Part shown: positions 34,837 through 45,650 of the stretch, in pieces
Numbering within the stretch: position 1 is the stretch's first letter
How the letters are laid out: each line of letters starts with the position of its first letter
Source of the DNA: Dugong dugon
Lineage: Eukaryota > Chordata > Mammalia > Sirenia > Dugongidae
Direction of reading: 5' to 3'
DNA: 64,000 nt
NCBI GenBank assembly: GCA_030035585.1
Contig: CM057474.1
Location: forward strand, 4,520,501 to 4,584,500
Made by a program: the position numbers and the translations under genes
The notes under the pieces: model-generated
The model's input: only the letters and a program-made list of their open reading frames with translations
Database searches by the model: none
What the model was told of the DNA's origin: nothing

Positions 34837-35113
34837 TTTATATATAATTTTATTTGTTTTGTTGTTGTTGTTGAGAATATACACAGAAAAACACACACCA
34901 ATTCAGGAGGTTCTCCATGAACCATTCAGTGACATTGGTTACATTCTTCGAGTTGTACAGCCATTCTCACCCTCCTTTTCTGAGTTGTTCCTCCCCCGTT
35001 AACATACACTCACTGCCCCCTAAGGTTCCTGTCTAATCTTTCGAGTTGCTGTTGTCAGTTTGATCCCATATAGATCTTAAAAGAGCATAATGCTCGAGGC
35101 AGACAGAAAGTCC
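34837..35113 (-). mobile_element. L1 3' end, 5' truncated, with 10-bp target duplication
   Basis: ATAATTCTTT flanks it at 34827-34836 and 35114-35123. It carries 'gagaatatacacagaaaaac' and 'ttctgagttgttcctccccc', the L1 tail type also found at 42385 and 60050. Confidence 0.88.
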
Positions 35114-35235
35114 ATAATTCTTTATAACAGGTAACTTTTTTTTTTTTCCCACTAGTTTGGAACATGACTTATCGCATGGTAGGGAGATTATTGGGTTACT
35201 CTTATTGCCGTCCTTCAAGTGAAAATTAAGCATCA

Positions 35236-35435
35236 AACCATAAAAAGAAACCACTGCTGTTGAGTCAATTCTGACTCATAGTGACCTTCCAGGACAGAGC
35301 AGAACTGCCCCCGTAGGGTTTCCAAGGCTGTAATCCTTACAGAAGCAGACTGCTAGCTACATCTTTTTCCCAGGGAGTGGCTGACATGTTCGAACTGGCA
35401 GCTGAATGCTTTATCCGTTGTGCCACCAGGGCTTT
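35236..35435 (-). repeat. AfroSINE, long form
   Basis: From 'aaaccactgctgttgagtca' to 'gttgtgccaccagggct', with the middle 'ttacagaagcagactgctag'. Confidence 0.9.
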
Positions 35436-35460
35436 TTGAACATTAAATATAGTTAATCCT

Positions 35461-35772
35461 ATTTGTCAGTTTGTCGTACTGGGGTGGCTTGCTTGTTGCT
35501 ACGATGCTGGAAGCTATACCACCAGTATTTCAAATACCAGCAGGGTCACCCATGGTGGGCAGGTTTCAGCTGAGCTTCCAGACTCAGACAGACTAGGAAA
35601 GAAGGCCTGGTCATCTCCTTCCAAAAATTAGCCAGTTAAAACCTTAGGGATAGCCTGGGTCCAAACATAACCAAAATCAGGAAGATGGCTCAGGACTGAG
35701 CAGCGTTTCATTCTGTTATAGATGAAGTTTCGACGAGTCGGAGTCAGCTTGATGGCAGCTAATGACAACAGC
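35461..35772 (+). repeat. RTE-tailed afrotherian SINE-like element
   Basis: It is the opposite-strand counterpart of 4979-5345: 'tttgtcagtttgtcgtactg' at left, and at right 'gagtcggagtcagcttgatg' then 'taatgacaacagc'. Confidence 0.7.
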
Positions 35773-35774
35773 AA

Positions 35775-36645
35775 TCCTGTTTGTAGATTTATAGGTTTCT
35801 AACTTTGTGTTAAAGTGGACTCCTGACCACACTTCTGGCGTTTATCTCCGTAAGTATCGGCAGTGGTGGCTGATTTCACGTCTGACTGTAATATTAACGG
35901 GAAGTAAAGTACAGGTATGTATGTGTTTGTGTTTTTCCAAGGCCACACTACCTTGAAGGTGGGTGATGGCGCCTCAGAGGGAGAGAGGCTCGATGTCCTC
36001 ACTAAGATTTGTTACTTAGATTTCAGAGCTCCCTTCCTTGTCATCTTTGTCCTGCTACCCTGTTAAATAAACAGTACAAACACATGTAAAAGTGGCAGTG
36101 GGGGCTGGGAACAGCGCTGGCCACCACAGTGTGTAGTGCTGAGCAGTCGACAAAACAGCACAACAAAAGACCTTATCAAAGTCTGGCTTTTTCCAAACAG
36201 TATTCTCATTGTTCTTTTTCATCCTTTAGTAGCTGTCTTTTTACTGGAGTTGGGCATTTGTCACGTGCTCTGTCCAGAGGAGACTCCAGTAAGACCAGCT
36301 GAGCTCTGTTGAGAGCTCTGGAGTAAAATTCCCACTGCACTTGTTTTTCATGCCTTTTGTAAACCCCAGTATCTCAGCACCTGTTAGGGAACCTCCTTCT
36401 CCTATTGCATCAGCTTTATCTCCCCCATGGTTACGTGGTCAACCTTTCCCTAATCCCTTCCCTAGCACCTGGGATTCCCAAGAAGGTTATTTTTAACTTC
36501 CATGTGCAATTCATGAATGTACTCTGTTACCAGAAAAAGCCGGGTGGAGCAGGGGTTGGGGGACAAAAGAATATAATTTCTAAGGGATATTAGTTGGTGG
36601 GAGTTCTGTCAGATCTTTCTTAGTTATGTGTGAACATGCCTCTCC
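35775..36645. other. Intronic stretch
   Basis: No exon or clear repeat was recognised. Confidence 0.4.
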
Positions 36646-36647
36646 AG

Positions 36648-36840
36648 ACCGCTGGTTCTGGAACTTGAGCTTGCATCAGAATCATGTGGAGGGCTTGTTA
36701 AAATACAGATTTCTGGACCCCATCTCCAGGGTTTCTGATTCCATAGGTCTAGAGTACACTGAGAATTTGTGTTCTTAGGAGGTTCCTAGGTAATACTGAG
36801 GCTGCTGGTTCATAGAGAACACTTTGGGAACACTGTATAG
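36648..36840 (+). mobile_element. MER5A-like hAT non-autonomous DNA transposon
   Basis: 'catcagaatcatgtggaggg', 'tttctgattccataggtcta' and 'agagaacactttgggaacac' appear in MER5A order. An ancient eutherian element. Confidence 0.75.
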
Positions 36841-36862
36841 AGTTGATTTTGTGTGTGTGCCT

Positions 36863-36863
<1 letters not shown>

Positions 36864-36893
<30 letters not shown>
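36864..36893. repeat. (AAC)n microsatellite
   Basis: About nine uninterrupted AAC units, followed by an A-rich end. Confidence 0.95.
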
Positions 36894-36912
36894 AAACATG
36901 CTATCATAGTAT

Positions 36913-37062
36913 GGAGCCCCGGTGGCGCAGTGGTTAAGTGATGTGGCTGCTAACTAAAAGGTCGGCAGTTCAAATCCTTGGAAACCCTATAGGGCTGTTC
37001 TACTCTGTCCTCTAGGGTTGCTATGGGTCAGAATCGACTCAATGGCAATGGGTTGGTTGGAG
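36913..37062 (+). repeat. AfroSINE with 11-bp target duplication
   Basis: TATCATAGTAT lies at 36902-36912 and 37063-37073. A copy from 'ggagccccggtggcgcagtg' to 'cgactcaatggcaatgggtt', with a short internal deletion after the B-box. Confidence 0.93.
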
Positions 37063-37108
37063 TATCATAGTATATGTGTTTCCCTAATTATCTGTAATTG
37101 TCTTGAAG

Positions 37109-37306
37109 GGAGCCCTGGTGGCACAGTGGTTAAGTGCTCGGTTGCTAACCAAAAGGTCAGCGGTTTGAACCCAGCAACCACTCCGAGGGAGAAAGAAGTG
37201 GCAGTCTGCTTCCATAAAGATTGCAGCCTTGGAAACCCTGTGGGGCAGTTCTGCTGTGTCCTCCAGGGTCGCGTGAGTCGGAATCAACTCAGTGGCAGTT
37301 TTTTTA
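37109..37306 (+). repeat. AfroSINE, long form
   Basis: From 'ggagccctggtggcacagtg' to 'gagtcggaatcaactcagtg' with a T-run. Confidence 0.93.
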
Positions 37307-37381
37307 TTTCTTAGAGAGCTTTCTGTGTCAGTTATATATCTATGTCCTCCTTTTTGACTGCTGTCTGGTGTTCCAGAGTAT

Positions 37382-37587
37382 AAAAAAACCATTGCCTTTG
37401 AGTCAGTTCCAACTCATGGTGACCCCATGTGGCAGAGTAGAGCTGTGCTGCATAGGGTTTTTTTGACTGTGAACTTCATGGAAACAGATTGCCGGGCCTT
37501 TCTTCCACGGTACCAGTGGTGGGTTCAAACTGCCAACCTTTTATGTAAGTAGACAAGAGCAAACCATTTTCGCCACCCAGGGACCTT
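37382..37587 (-). repeat. AfroSINE, long form
   Basis: 'aaccattgcctttgagtcag' at left and 'ttcgccacccagggacc' at right, with the head degenerate. Confidence 0.85.
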
Positions 37588-38056
37588 AATGTAATTAAGC
37601 GTGCCTTAGTTTAAAGTGCCTTAATTTGATTTTTCTTCTACTAATGGACATTTTTGGTTCCTTCCAGCATTTTTCTTAACTGCCGTAAACCAACGCTGCA
37701 GTTAACATTTTTGTTCATTCCTCCTTTACGCAAACATGTTTGTCCAGGGTGGATATGGGGAAGTGAAACTGCTGAGCATCTGCATTTTTCATTTCATTCC
37801 TGATTCTTTGGGATGCTTACCACGTTAACATCCAGCCCTGGGTAACTTGTTTTATTCTCCCTCCTAATCCCGGTCTGAACCAAAGTTGCTAGAAAATTTA
37901 TAACAATATGCCTGACTGCACCCTTTACAGATTCAGCCTGAAATGGGCTTTGAGCTGCTGGGCCGTATTTTTTTCATTTTTTGTAGACTTCCTAAATCAG
38001 TGACATTCGACTGTTTTTTTCCTACTTCTACCTGAGGAATAAAAATTGCCCTCAGT

Positions 38057-38333
38057 GGTTCACCCTTCAACAAAAGATTAGACAGGCCCATAAAACAAAC
38101 AGTAATACACATAGCTCAGGCACATATACTGACTGGGCACACCAGCCCAGGGGCAAGGACGAGAAAGCAGGAGAGGGTAGGAAAGCTGGACGAATGGAAA
38201 TGGGGAACACAAGGTTGAGAAGGAGGGAGTATTGACACGTCAAGGGGTTGGCAAAACAGTACGTGTGTGAATTGTTTAATTTGCTGTGTAAACTGATTTG
38301 CTTTGTGAACCTTCACCTAAAGCACAATTAAAC
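38057..38333 (+). mobile_element. L1 3' end in sense orientation, with 13-bp target duplication
   Basis: AATTGCCCTCAGT lies at 38044-38056 and 38334-38346. It ends 'aaccttcacctaaagcacaa', the complement of the antisense L1 tail at 30714 and 41282. It is the only young-looking L1 tail in the intron lying in the same direction as TPD52. Confidence 0.9.
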
Positions 38334-38546
38334 AATTGCCCTCAGTAACAGTGGCTCACTGCGGTAACCTTAGATCTGCGTGTATCTTTTTAGGTGATGT
38401 CAGTGCTAGATTTTTCCAATGCACATGTTCTTTCCTCCCATCAGACTCTGCGTGTCTGTAACTAGAAGTGCAGTCTGTGTGCTGTCCACCCTGTAAACCA
38501 GTTATTCCTCTTTTTCCACTCCTTCCTGGGCAGTGATAGGTGTTAC

Positions 38547-38570
38547 GTGTGTGTGTGTGTGTGTGTGTGT
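38547..38570. repeat. (GT)n microsatellite
   Basis: About 12 uninterrupted GT units. Confidence 0.95.
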
Positions 38571-38925
38571 TAGGTGGGGCTACAGCCGTAGCCAGCTTGT
38601 AGCGGGGCAAGTGGGTGTTACATCCTAGCACTGTCGGTCCTGATTTTTTGGATTTCATGGAATGGTAAAATTAAAATTAGGCACGGGGGTGCTCACACTG
38701 CGTTGTCAGCTCCTTGTTTCGCCAAGTTATTAAAACCAACCAGAAAATCAGGAAGATCATTATCTCAGAATAAAGGACATTACTTTTGTGTTTAGTGTCT
38801 CCTTTTGCTTCAGACAGGTGAAAACGTTGCCAGTCTAAAATTGTCCTAGTATGTGGAGGAAGCCTGTTATTTTTTCAGTAAAAGATGCGATGTCTGTATT
38901 AAGCTTTGCTAGTTTGTCCGGCTGT

Positions 38926-39124
38926 TAAACCAGTTGCCATTTGGTTGACTCCAACCCATGGCGACCCCATGATTGTCAGAGAAGACCTGTGCTCCACGGG
39001 ATTTTCAGTGGCTGAGTTTTCAGAAGTAGACCACCAGGCTTCTCTTCTGAGGTGCCTCTGAGTGGACTCGAAACTCAACCTTTCAATTAGCAGCTGAGCT
39101 TTAACCGTTTGTACCTTCTAGGGC
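38926..39124 (-). repeat. AfroSINE, variant type
   Basis: 'aaaccagttgccatttggtt', 'cttctgaggtgcctctgagt' and 'ttaaccgtttgtaccttcta' mark the variant form. Confidence 0.88.
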
Positions 39125-39130
39125 CCCTTT

Positions 39131-39292
39131 CCAAAAAACCAACTTGTTGTCATCAGATGGATTTTGACTAATAGTGACCCTATAGGACAGAGTAGAATTG
39201 CCCCATAGGTTTCCAAGGAGTGGCTGGTGGATTCGAACTGCCAACTTCTTGGTTAGCAGTTGAGCTCTTAACCACTGTGCCACCAGGCCTTC
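39131..39292 (-). repeat. AfroSINE
   Basis: It directly follows the previous copy in the same orientation: 'aaccaacttgttgtcatcag' to 'accactgtgccaccaggcct'. Confidence 0.9.
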
Positions 39293-39294
39293 AG

Positions 39295-40300
39295 GGCCCA
39301 CTTAGTGGTGTTCTTGACTAGTAGGGACTGCTGGGGGCAGGGTGGGGTGAGGTGGAAAGTGGATTGGAGCTCTGTCCTATAACATGCTCTCTCCTGAAGA
39401 AAAAAATCTTACAAGATTCCTTCTCTGACTCCTGCTGTGTGCCTGGCACAGAGCTGGGTTCTAGATAAAGAGAAGCCAGAGAGTGTCCCTGCATTTCAGC
39501 AGCTCCCTGGTGGTCCAGTTTCTCCTATGGCACACAAACTACTTCCTCATCAAAATGTGTTGAAACATTTATGGTGCTGACTACCATCAACTCTCTGAGG
39601 TCAGCATCTTTATGTGGAATCACCACTTCTGGCCATAAGACCAGTTTAAATTGGGTCGCTGTTGTATCTTTCAGCTACTTGGGAGAACCTGCTTTTCACT
39701 TAGCTGTTCAGGGTAGCGTAAAACAAAGAAACCCTTTCTGTTGTAAGGAAACCTGAGTATCTGTTACCTACCTTTGCATTTCTGCTTTGGCATCTGAAAA
39801 TGCCCTAATAAATGACAACAAAATTTGCGCTAATTTTAATACCAGAGCTTTTCAATATGGAGTGAACCTCAAGGAGCACTTCAAGGAGCCTGAGACACTT
39901 ACTCATTTTGAATCCATGTTGTGTGTGGAAACAAATTAAAAAATAACCCACAGATAACTCATTACAATTTTAATTCTTTTCAAATAACTAAAATCTAAGG
40001 GGTTATTAGATTTTAAATAGATACTGTGCTTTATTATTATTATTATTATTATTTTTTGGTTATAAGGTGCTAAGGGGATTGAGAGGACCTAAAAATTTTG
40101 AAACCCTTAGTTTGGTCAAAATGGACACTGGATGCCATATGAAAACTGGACCCATGAAGCCATGTAAAAGTGACATTCCAACACCTGCCCCAGAGAACCA
40201 GGTGTGAGCACTTTCTTTTTGGGTTTATTGTGGTAAATCTGATAGAAAAGGTGCTTTTGAAGGAAGGATGGTGGGCTCTGAGTCATGTGACCACCCCGTG
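39295..40300. other. Intronic stretch
   Basis: Contains a (TTA)n run at 40031-40052 and otherwise no repeat or exon that I recognise. Confidence 0.45.
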
Positions 40301-40310
40301 AACTTCCCCA

Positions 40311-40513
40311 AACCAGCTGCCATTCAGTCAGTTCTGACTCATGGAGCTCCTACGTGTGTCAGAGTAGAAGGGTGCTTTGTAGGGCTTTCAGTGGCTGCTC
40401 TTTTGGAAGTGAGTTGCCAGAGCTTTCAGAGGCATCTCTGGGTGGACTCGAACCACCAGCCTTTCAGTTAGCAGCTCAGTGCGTTAACTGTTTGTATGGC
40501 TCAGGGGCTCCTA
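40311..40513 (-). repeat. AfroSINE, variant type, with 10-bp target duplication
   Basis: AACTTCCCCA lies at 40301-40310 and 40514-40523. The variant middle 'catctctgggtggactcgaa' is present. Confidence 0.9.
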
Positions 40514-40524
40514 AACTTCCCCAC

Positions 40525-41275
40525 GAAGACCACTACTGTGAAACCTAATAAATATTTAATGTAAGAGGGGGCATGTGATGCTGTTCCTTAGGTGAAGGCT
40601 TGCTTCAGTTGCTATGGTGAGACAAGGACACAGCAGGCCCTTCAGGGACGGGGAGCAGGAACAAAAAAGGTCAATTAACCTCAGGCTTGAAGCGTTCTGT
40701 TGTTGGTGCTGATGAGAATCGATCAGTCTCTTTATGGTCTCCCATATTGTGATATGTCTAACATTTTTACTGTTCATTGTTTTTTTCAGTACTGTTTTGT
40801 TTTAGCTGGACTTTCCCTTCCTGTTGCTGGCATATCCTATAGCATTGTAGGTTGGTAAAATTAAATTATGATTTATTTACTAATCGTAATACTGTAAAAT
40901 TCCTTAGAGTAGATAAAAGAACAAAGTATTACAGTATAAATTTTCCCTATAAGGATTACTTTCATTGGAAGGTGCATGAAAGTTATGGCTGATTCTGACT
41001 ATACCTTAAAAATTTTTTAAAGCTGATTACAAAAGTTGTCATGTATATTTGGAATCTGTCACATGGATTTCACCTTACAGGCTCACCAGCAAATAAATTG
41101 ATGTGGCTTTTGTGATTGTTTAAACTTTAATCTTTATTTTTCATGAATGTTATGAGAAGGTAAATATCATTTTTCTGAAAAGCATTTTGCTTCTTTTTGC
41201 TGCCGTATACAGTGAAATATAATAGAATCTTAATAAATGTTTAATAAATGTTGAAAATGAAATTATCCAGTCCTT
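40525..41275. other. Intronic stretch
   Basis: AT-rich. No exon or young repeat was recognised. Confidence 0.4.
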
Positions 41276-41281
41276 AGTAGG

Positions 41282-42002
41282 ATTTTTTAAAATCTTTTTT
41301 TTGTTGTATTTTAGATGAAGATCTACAGAGCACATTAGTTTCTCATTAAACAATTAATACACATATTATTTTGTGACACTGGATGCCCCTCCTACCCCCA
41401 TGACACATCATCACTCTCCCCTTCTTGACCTTCAGTTCCCCGTTACCAGCTTCCTGTCCCCTCCTGCCTTCTCGTCCTTGCCCCTGGGCTGGTGTGTCCA
41501 TTTAATCTTGTTTTGTTTTATGGGCGTGTCAAAATTTTGGATGCAGGGTGAACCTCAGGAGTGACTTCATTACTGAGCTAAAAAGGTATCCGGTGTTCTC
41601 GGGGTTTCTCTAGTCTCTGTCAGGCCAGTAAGTCTGGTGTTTTTCTTTGAGTTAGAATTTTGTTCTACATTTTTCTCCAGCTCTGTCTGGGACCCTCTAT
41701 TGTGTTCTCTGTCAGAGCAGTCAGTGGTGGTAGCTGGGCACAATCTGGTTGTGCTGAACTCAGTCTGGTGGAGGCTGTGGTGGTTGTGGTCCATTAGTCC
41801 TTTGGACTAACCTTTCCCTTGTGTCTTTGGTTTTCATCATTCTCCCTTGCTCCAGGCAGGGTGGGACCAGCGGAGGATATTAGATGGCTGCTCACAAGCT
41901 TTTAAGACCCCAGATGCTACTCACCAGAGTAGGATGTAGAACATTTTCTTTATAATTTATACCAATTGAGCTAGATGTCCCCCAGGACCATAGTCCCCAG
42001 CC
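41282..42002 (-). mobile_element. L1 3' UTR copy, 5' truncated
   Basis: The L1 3' UTR in antisense: 'tgaagatctacagagcacat', 'ggttttcatcattctccctt' and 'cacaagcttttaagacccca'. AGTAGG at 41276-41281 and 42003-42008 may be the target duplication (the match extends imperfectly into the T-run). Confidence 0.85.
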
Positions 42003-42157
42003 AGTAGGGTTTTTTTTTTTTTTTTAATATTACCATTTTCTTAGTCCACTGAGTTGATTATTTAATACTCTGTAAAAACTCTAGAAATGATCATTTTTGT
42101 TTGCTTGATCAGTTGGTTGCCTTTAAATGCCGGACACTATGCTATACTATGAAGCTT

Positions 42158-42180
42158 TAAAAAAAAAAAAAAAAAAAAAA
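42158..42180. repeat. A22-23 homopolymer
   Basis: A pure adenine run. It could be the tail of an unrecognised retrocopy, but upstream sequence matched nothing. Confidence 0.85.
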
Positions 42181-42384
42181 GTAGAAAGAAATGAACTCAT
42201 GGCTCTTGTACCTAAGAAAGATATAAAACAAGTGGGGGGATGCTAGCATATGAGTTAGCTACATTAAGTTATAAGATGCTAAGTGTAATTAGCCCAGAAA
42301 ATGCTTATGGATGGCTTCCCTCTAAGTTTTAATGAGTTCTAATCAAAGAGGAAGACTATGTTCCAAAGGAGCCAAACTTCAATA

Positions 42385-42712
42385 GTTTATTTTATTTTTG
42401 TTGTCATGGAGAATATACACAGCAAAAAATACACCAATTCAAATTTCTACATGTACATTTCAGTGACATTGATTACATTCTTTGAGTTGTCAACCATTCT
42501 CACCCTCCCTTTCTGACTGCCCCCTCAGGTTCCTATCTAATACTTCAAGTAGCTGTTGTCACTTTGATCCCGTATAGACAGTTCTTAAAAGAGCATAATG
42601 CTCAAGGCAGACATTCATTAGTAGTTAAGCTAACTATTGTTTGGTTTTAAGAAGACTTCAGGGGATATTTTTGGTTTAAGGTTTAAAGATTATCTCAGGG
42701 CAATAGTTTCAG
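42385..42712 (-). mobile_element. L1 tail, split by an ERVL-type LTR fragment (3' part)
   Basis: The tail type of 34837 and 60050: 'ggagaatatacacagcaaaa', 'gttgtcaaccattctcaccc' and 'aagagcataatgctcaaggc'. It stops at 'caatagtttcag', where the undisturbed copy at 60050 continues. Confidence 0.8.
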
Positions 42713-42979
42713 AAGCCAGCTGCAGGAGCCATGGTGAGCAAAAGCCCGCAAGCCTAGCCAGAAAGTCCACCTATATTGGATGCAGACCACACCTCCAGGG
42801 AAACTCCCTTTCAGCTGATTGGCTACTCACAGCAGATCCCATCATGGAGGTGATCACATTAGATCAGCTCTCATCATGGAGATGATTACATCATTATACA
42901 GTTGCCAAACTACATCATAACTGCCAAACCACTGAGAATCACAGCCCAGCCAAGTTGACACACAACCTTAATGATCACA
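42713..42979. mobile_element. ERVL/MLT2-like LTR, 5' truncated
   Basis: It matches the 3' half of the solo LTR at 2012-2494: 'cagctgcaggagccatggtg', 'gctgattggctactcacag' and 'cagcccagccaagttgacac', ending in atgatcaca. The first ~290 bp of the LTR are missing and no clean target duplication was seen. Confidence 0.7.
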
Positions 42980-43430
42980 GGGGGTTTCTCTAGCCTCCAT
43001 GGCTCCAGAAAGGCTAAATTCCATGGAAGTTTGAAATTCTGTTCTGCATTTTCCCCCTTTTGATCAGGATTCTTCTATAGACTCTTTGCTGAAAATGTTC
43101 AGTAATGGTAGATGGGTACCATCCACTTCTTCTGGTCTCCTGGCAAAGGAGGCATGTTGTTCACGGAGGCAATTAGCCACACTTTCCATTTCCTTCTCCT
43201 TTTCCTGACTGTCCTTCTTCCTTTGTTGCTCCAGGCAGATAGAGACCAATTGCTGTGCCTTGGATAGCGGCTTGCAAGCTTTTAAGACCAATGCATGATG
43301 CAGCAAAGTAGGAGATAGAACAGAAGCACTAAACACTCTACTAGGCCAGTTAACTGGGATGTCCCATAAACCTCCAAACCAGGGAACCAAATCCCATGAG
43401 GTTTTTGGTTGTAGCAGCCTCAGCAGCTGC
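42980..43430 (-). mobile_element. L1 tail continuing past the LTR fragment
   Basis: 'tccatggctccagaaaggct' and 'aattctgttctgcattttcc' continue the L1 3' UTR in the same order as at 60415. It then includes 'gcggcttgcaagcttttaag', shared with the 3' UTR at 41282 and 44001. Confidence 0.8.
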
Positions 43431-43748
43431 TCTTTTTTTTTTTTTTTTTGGTCATTGTTGTAAATTGTTTGCCAATTCAACTTTTTACAGGTGTACAACT
43501 TATTGATAGCAATTACAGTAATTGGCTGTGCAACCCTACCCTTAATCAACGTGATATTTCCATCACCATTAACCCCCACCCCCCTTTTCCCTATCTCCCG
43601 CCCTTGGTAACCACTAATAAAATTTGGTCTCTATACATTTGCCTTTTCTTGTCTTTTTATGTAAGTGAGGTCATACAGTATTTGTCCTTTTGTGACTGAC
43701 TTATTTCACTCAGCATAATGTCTTCCAGCTCCTTTAAGTTGTATATGC
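43431..43748 (-). mobile_element. L1 3' end, separate copy
   Basis: It starts with a T-run (43431-43449) and 'ggtcattgttgtaaattgtt', then reaches 'gtgaggtcatacagtatttg' and 'tcactcagcataatgtcttc'. Confidence 0.8.
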
Positions 43749-43756
43749 CCGATAAA

Positions 43757-43912
43757 CCAAATCCGTGCTGTTGTATTGATCCTGACTCATAGTGACCCTA
43801 AAGGAGAAAGTAGAACTGCCACATAGGGTTTCCAAGGAGCAGCTGGTGGATTCGAACTACTGACCTTTTGGTTAGCAGCTGTAGCTCTTAACCATTGCAC
43901 CACCAGGGCTCC
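43757..43912 (-). repeat. AfroSINE
   Basis: The flanks 'atgcccgata' and 'atgcccaata' look like a diverged 10-bp target duplication. It sits in the outer end of the palindrome's left arm. Confidence 0.9.
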
Positions 43913-44000
43913 ACATGCCCAATAGTGGGCAATTATTAACTGTATTAATCTAGGTCACATACTGTACAATCTTTGGACAACACGGGTAGCTTATAATTTT
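43913..44000 (+). repeat. Palindrome left arm, outer part
   Basis: It matches the reverse complement of 45095-45183: 'caattattaactgtattaat' and then 'gtacaatctttggacaa'. The L1 at 44001 interrupts it and it resumes at 44866. Confidence 0.85.
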
Positions 44001-44848
44001 GTTTTGTTGATTGTTGTAGTTTAAGGGAAAGTTTACATTTCAAGTTAGTCTCTTATATAAAAATTTATACATACATTGTTATGTGACTCTAATTGCCCTC
44101 CCTAAACTGTGACAGCACACTCTTCCTTTTCAGCCCTAATTTCCCATGTCCATTCACCCAGCTCCTAACTCTCTCTGTCTTCCCATCTCATCTCTGGACA
44201 GAAGCTGCCCATTTAGTCTCATGTATCTACTTGAGCTAAGAAGCACACTCTTCACGAGTATCATTTTCTATCCCACAGTCCAGTACAATCCCTGTCTGAA
44301 GAGTTGGCCTCAGAAATTGTTTTAGTTCTGAGCTGATAAAGAATCCAGGGGCCATGCTTTCCAGGGTTCCTCCAGTCTCCATCAGACCATTAAGTCTGGT
44401 CTTCTTGCTAGAATTTGAGTTCTGCACCCCACCTTTCTCCTGCTCCATCAGGGACTCTCTGTTGTGTTCCCTGTTAGGGCAGTTATTGGTGGTAGCCGGG
44501 CACCATCTAGTTCTTCTGGTCTCAGGCTGATGAAGTCTCTGGTTTATGTGGCCATTTCTGTCCCTTGGGCTAATACTTTCCTTGTGTCTTTGGTGTTCTT
44601 CATTCTCCTTTACTGCAGGTGGTTGGGACCAACTGATGCATCTTAGATGGCCGCTTGCAAGCTTTTAAGACCCCAGATGCCACTCAGCAAAGTAGGATGC
44701 AGAAAATTTTCTCAGTAAACTTTGTTATGCCAGTTGACCTAGATGTCCCCTGAGAACATGGTCCCCAGACCCCTGCCTCTGCTCCTCTGTCCCTTGAAAT
44801 GTTTGACTGTATTCAGGAAGCTTCTTAGCTTTAGTTTAGTCCAGTTGT
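44001..44848 (-). mobile_element. L1 3' UTR copy inside the palindrome arm, 17-bp target duplication
   Basis: GGGTAGCTTATAATTTT flanks it at 43984-44000 and 44849-44865. It carries 'caagttagtctcttatataa' and 'ttgcaagcttttaagacccc'. The insertion postdates formation of the palindrome. Confidence 0.92.
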
Positions 44849-44865
44849 GGGTAGCTTATAATTTT

Positions 44866-44904
44866 AAATGTTCTAAAAGTTCACAAGACTGAAACTGAAA
44901 AAAT
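44866..44904 (+). repeat. Palindrome left arm, inner part
   Basis: 'aaatgttctaaaagttcaca' matches the reverse complement of 45061-45094, continuing the outer arm once the L1 is removed. Confidence 0.85.
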
Positions 44905-44944
44905 AAAAACAAAAAACTTCTTTTTTTTTTCAGTTTCAGACTTG
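44884..44944. repeat. Short hairpin at the palindrome centre
   Basis: CAAGACTGAAACTGAAAAA (44884-44902) pairs with TTTTTCAGTTTCAGACTTG (44926-44944) with one mismatch around a 23-base A/C/T loop. Confidence 0.85.
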
Positions 44945-45056
44945 AAAAAACAATTATTTTTCCCCATGAAAACCCTATCCTAGAGTGCTTAATGGGCATG
45001 GGGTTCTTTTTTGGGGTGATAAAAATGTTCTGAAATTAGATCGTGGTAATCACATT

Positions 45057-45183
45057 TTTTTTTTAGTTTCAGACTTGTGAACTTTTAGAATATTTAAAAT
45101 TATAAACTGCCCGTTTTGTCCAAAGATTGTACGGTATGTGGCCTAGATTAATACAGTTAATAATTGCCTGCCATTGGGTATAT
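45057..45183 (-). repeat. Palindrome right arm
   Basis: It contains 'agtttcagacttgtgaactt' and 'ggcctagattaatacagtta', the reverse complement of the split left arm over about 120 bp with a handful of mismatches. Confidence 0.85.
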
Positions 45184-45340
45184 TCAACTTCAAGGGCAGA
45201 GTTAGTTTTCCCTTGGGAAAAATTCAGTACAACAGTAAGTCTGTGAATATACTTAAAACCTCTGAATTGTATTCTTTAAAAAAGGTGAAATTTATTGTAT
45301 GCAAATTACATCTCAATAAAACTGTTATTAAAAAAAAAGC
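45184..45340 (+). mobile_element. Old L1 3' end (probable)
   Basis: 'gaatatacttaaaacctctg' and 'ttacatctcaataaaactg' followed by an A-run is the usual end of old L1M 3' UTRs. A preceding piece, 'gataaaaatgttctgaaatt', lies at 45018, so the palindrome's right arm may have interrupted it. Confidence 0.6.
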
Positions 45341-45466
45341 ACCATCCTTAATGTTACCTCCCAAAACCTCCTTGCTCCCTCCTCTGCACCAGCATCTTGG
45401 ACATAGCAAGCATTTAGTGAATATAGGTTGACTGAATGTTGAATAATACTGTTGAAATAATACAAG

Positions 45467-45650
45467 TAGTAAACCAGCCTACTGCCCTCGAGCTGATTTC
45501 GACTTATGGCGACCCCATGTGTTACAGAGTAGAACTGCTCCATAGGGTCTTTCTTGGCTGTAATCTTTACAGAAACAGATGGCCAGGCGTTTCTTCCATG
45601 GAGCCATTGGGTGGGCCAGACTTTTAGGTTAGCAGCTGATTGTATGCGGC
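45467..45650 (-). repeat. AfroSINE, long form
   Basis: 'agtaaaccagcctactgccc' at left, 'ttacagaaacagatggccag' in the middle. The head is degraded. Confidence 0.85.

Noticed and set aside
36864..36893. CRISPR-like regular repeats
   Set aside because: Simple AAC triplets without spacers; nothing in the window has repeat-spacer structure and the DNA is mammalian.
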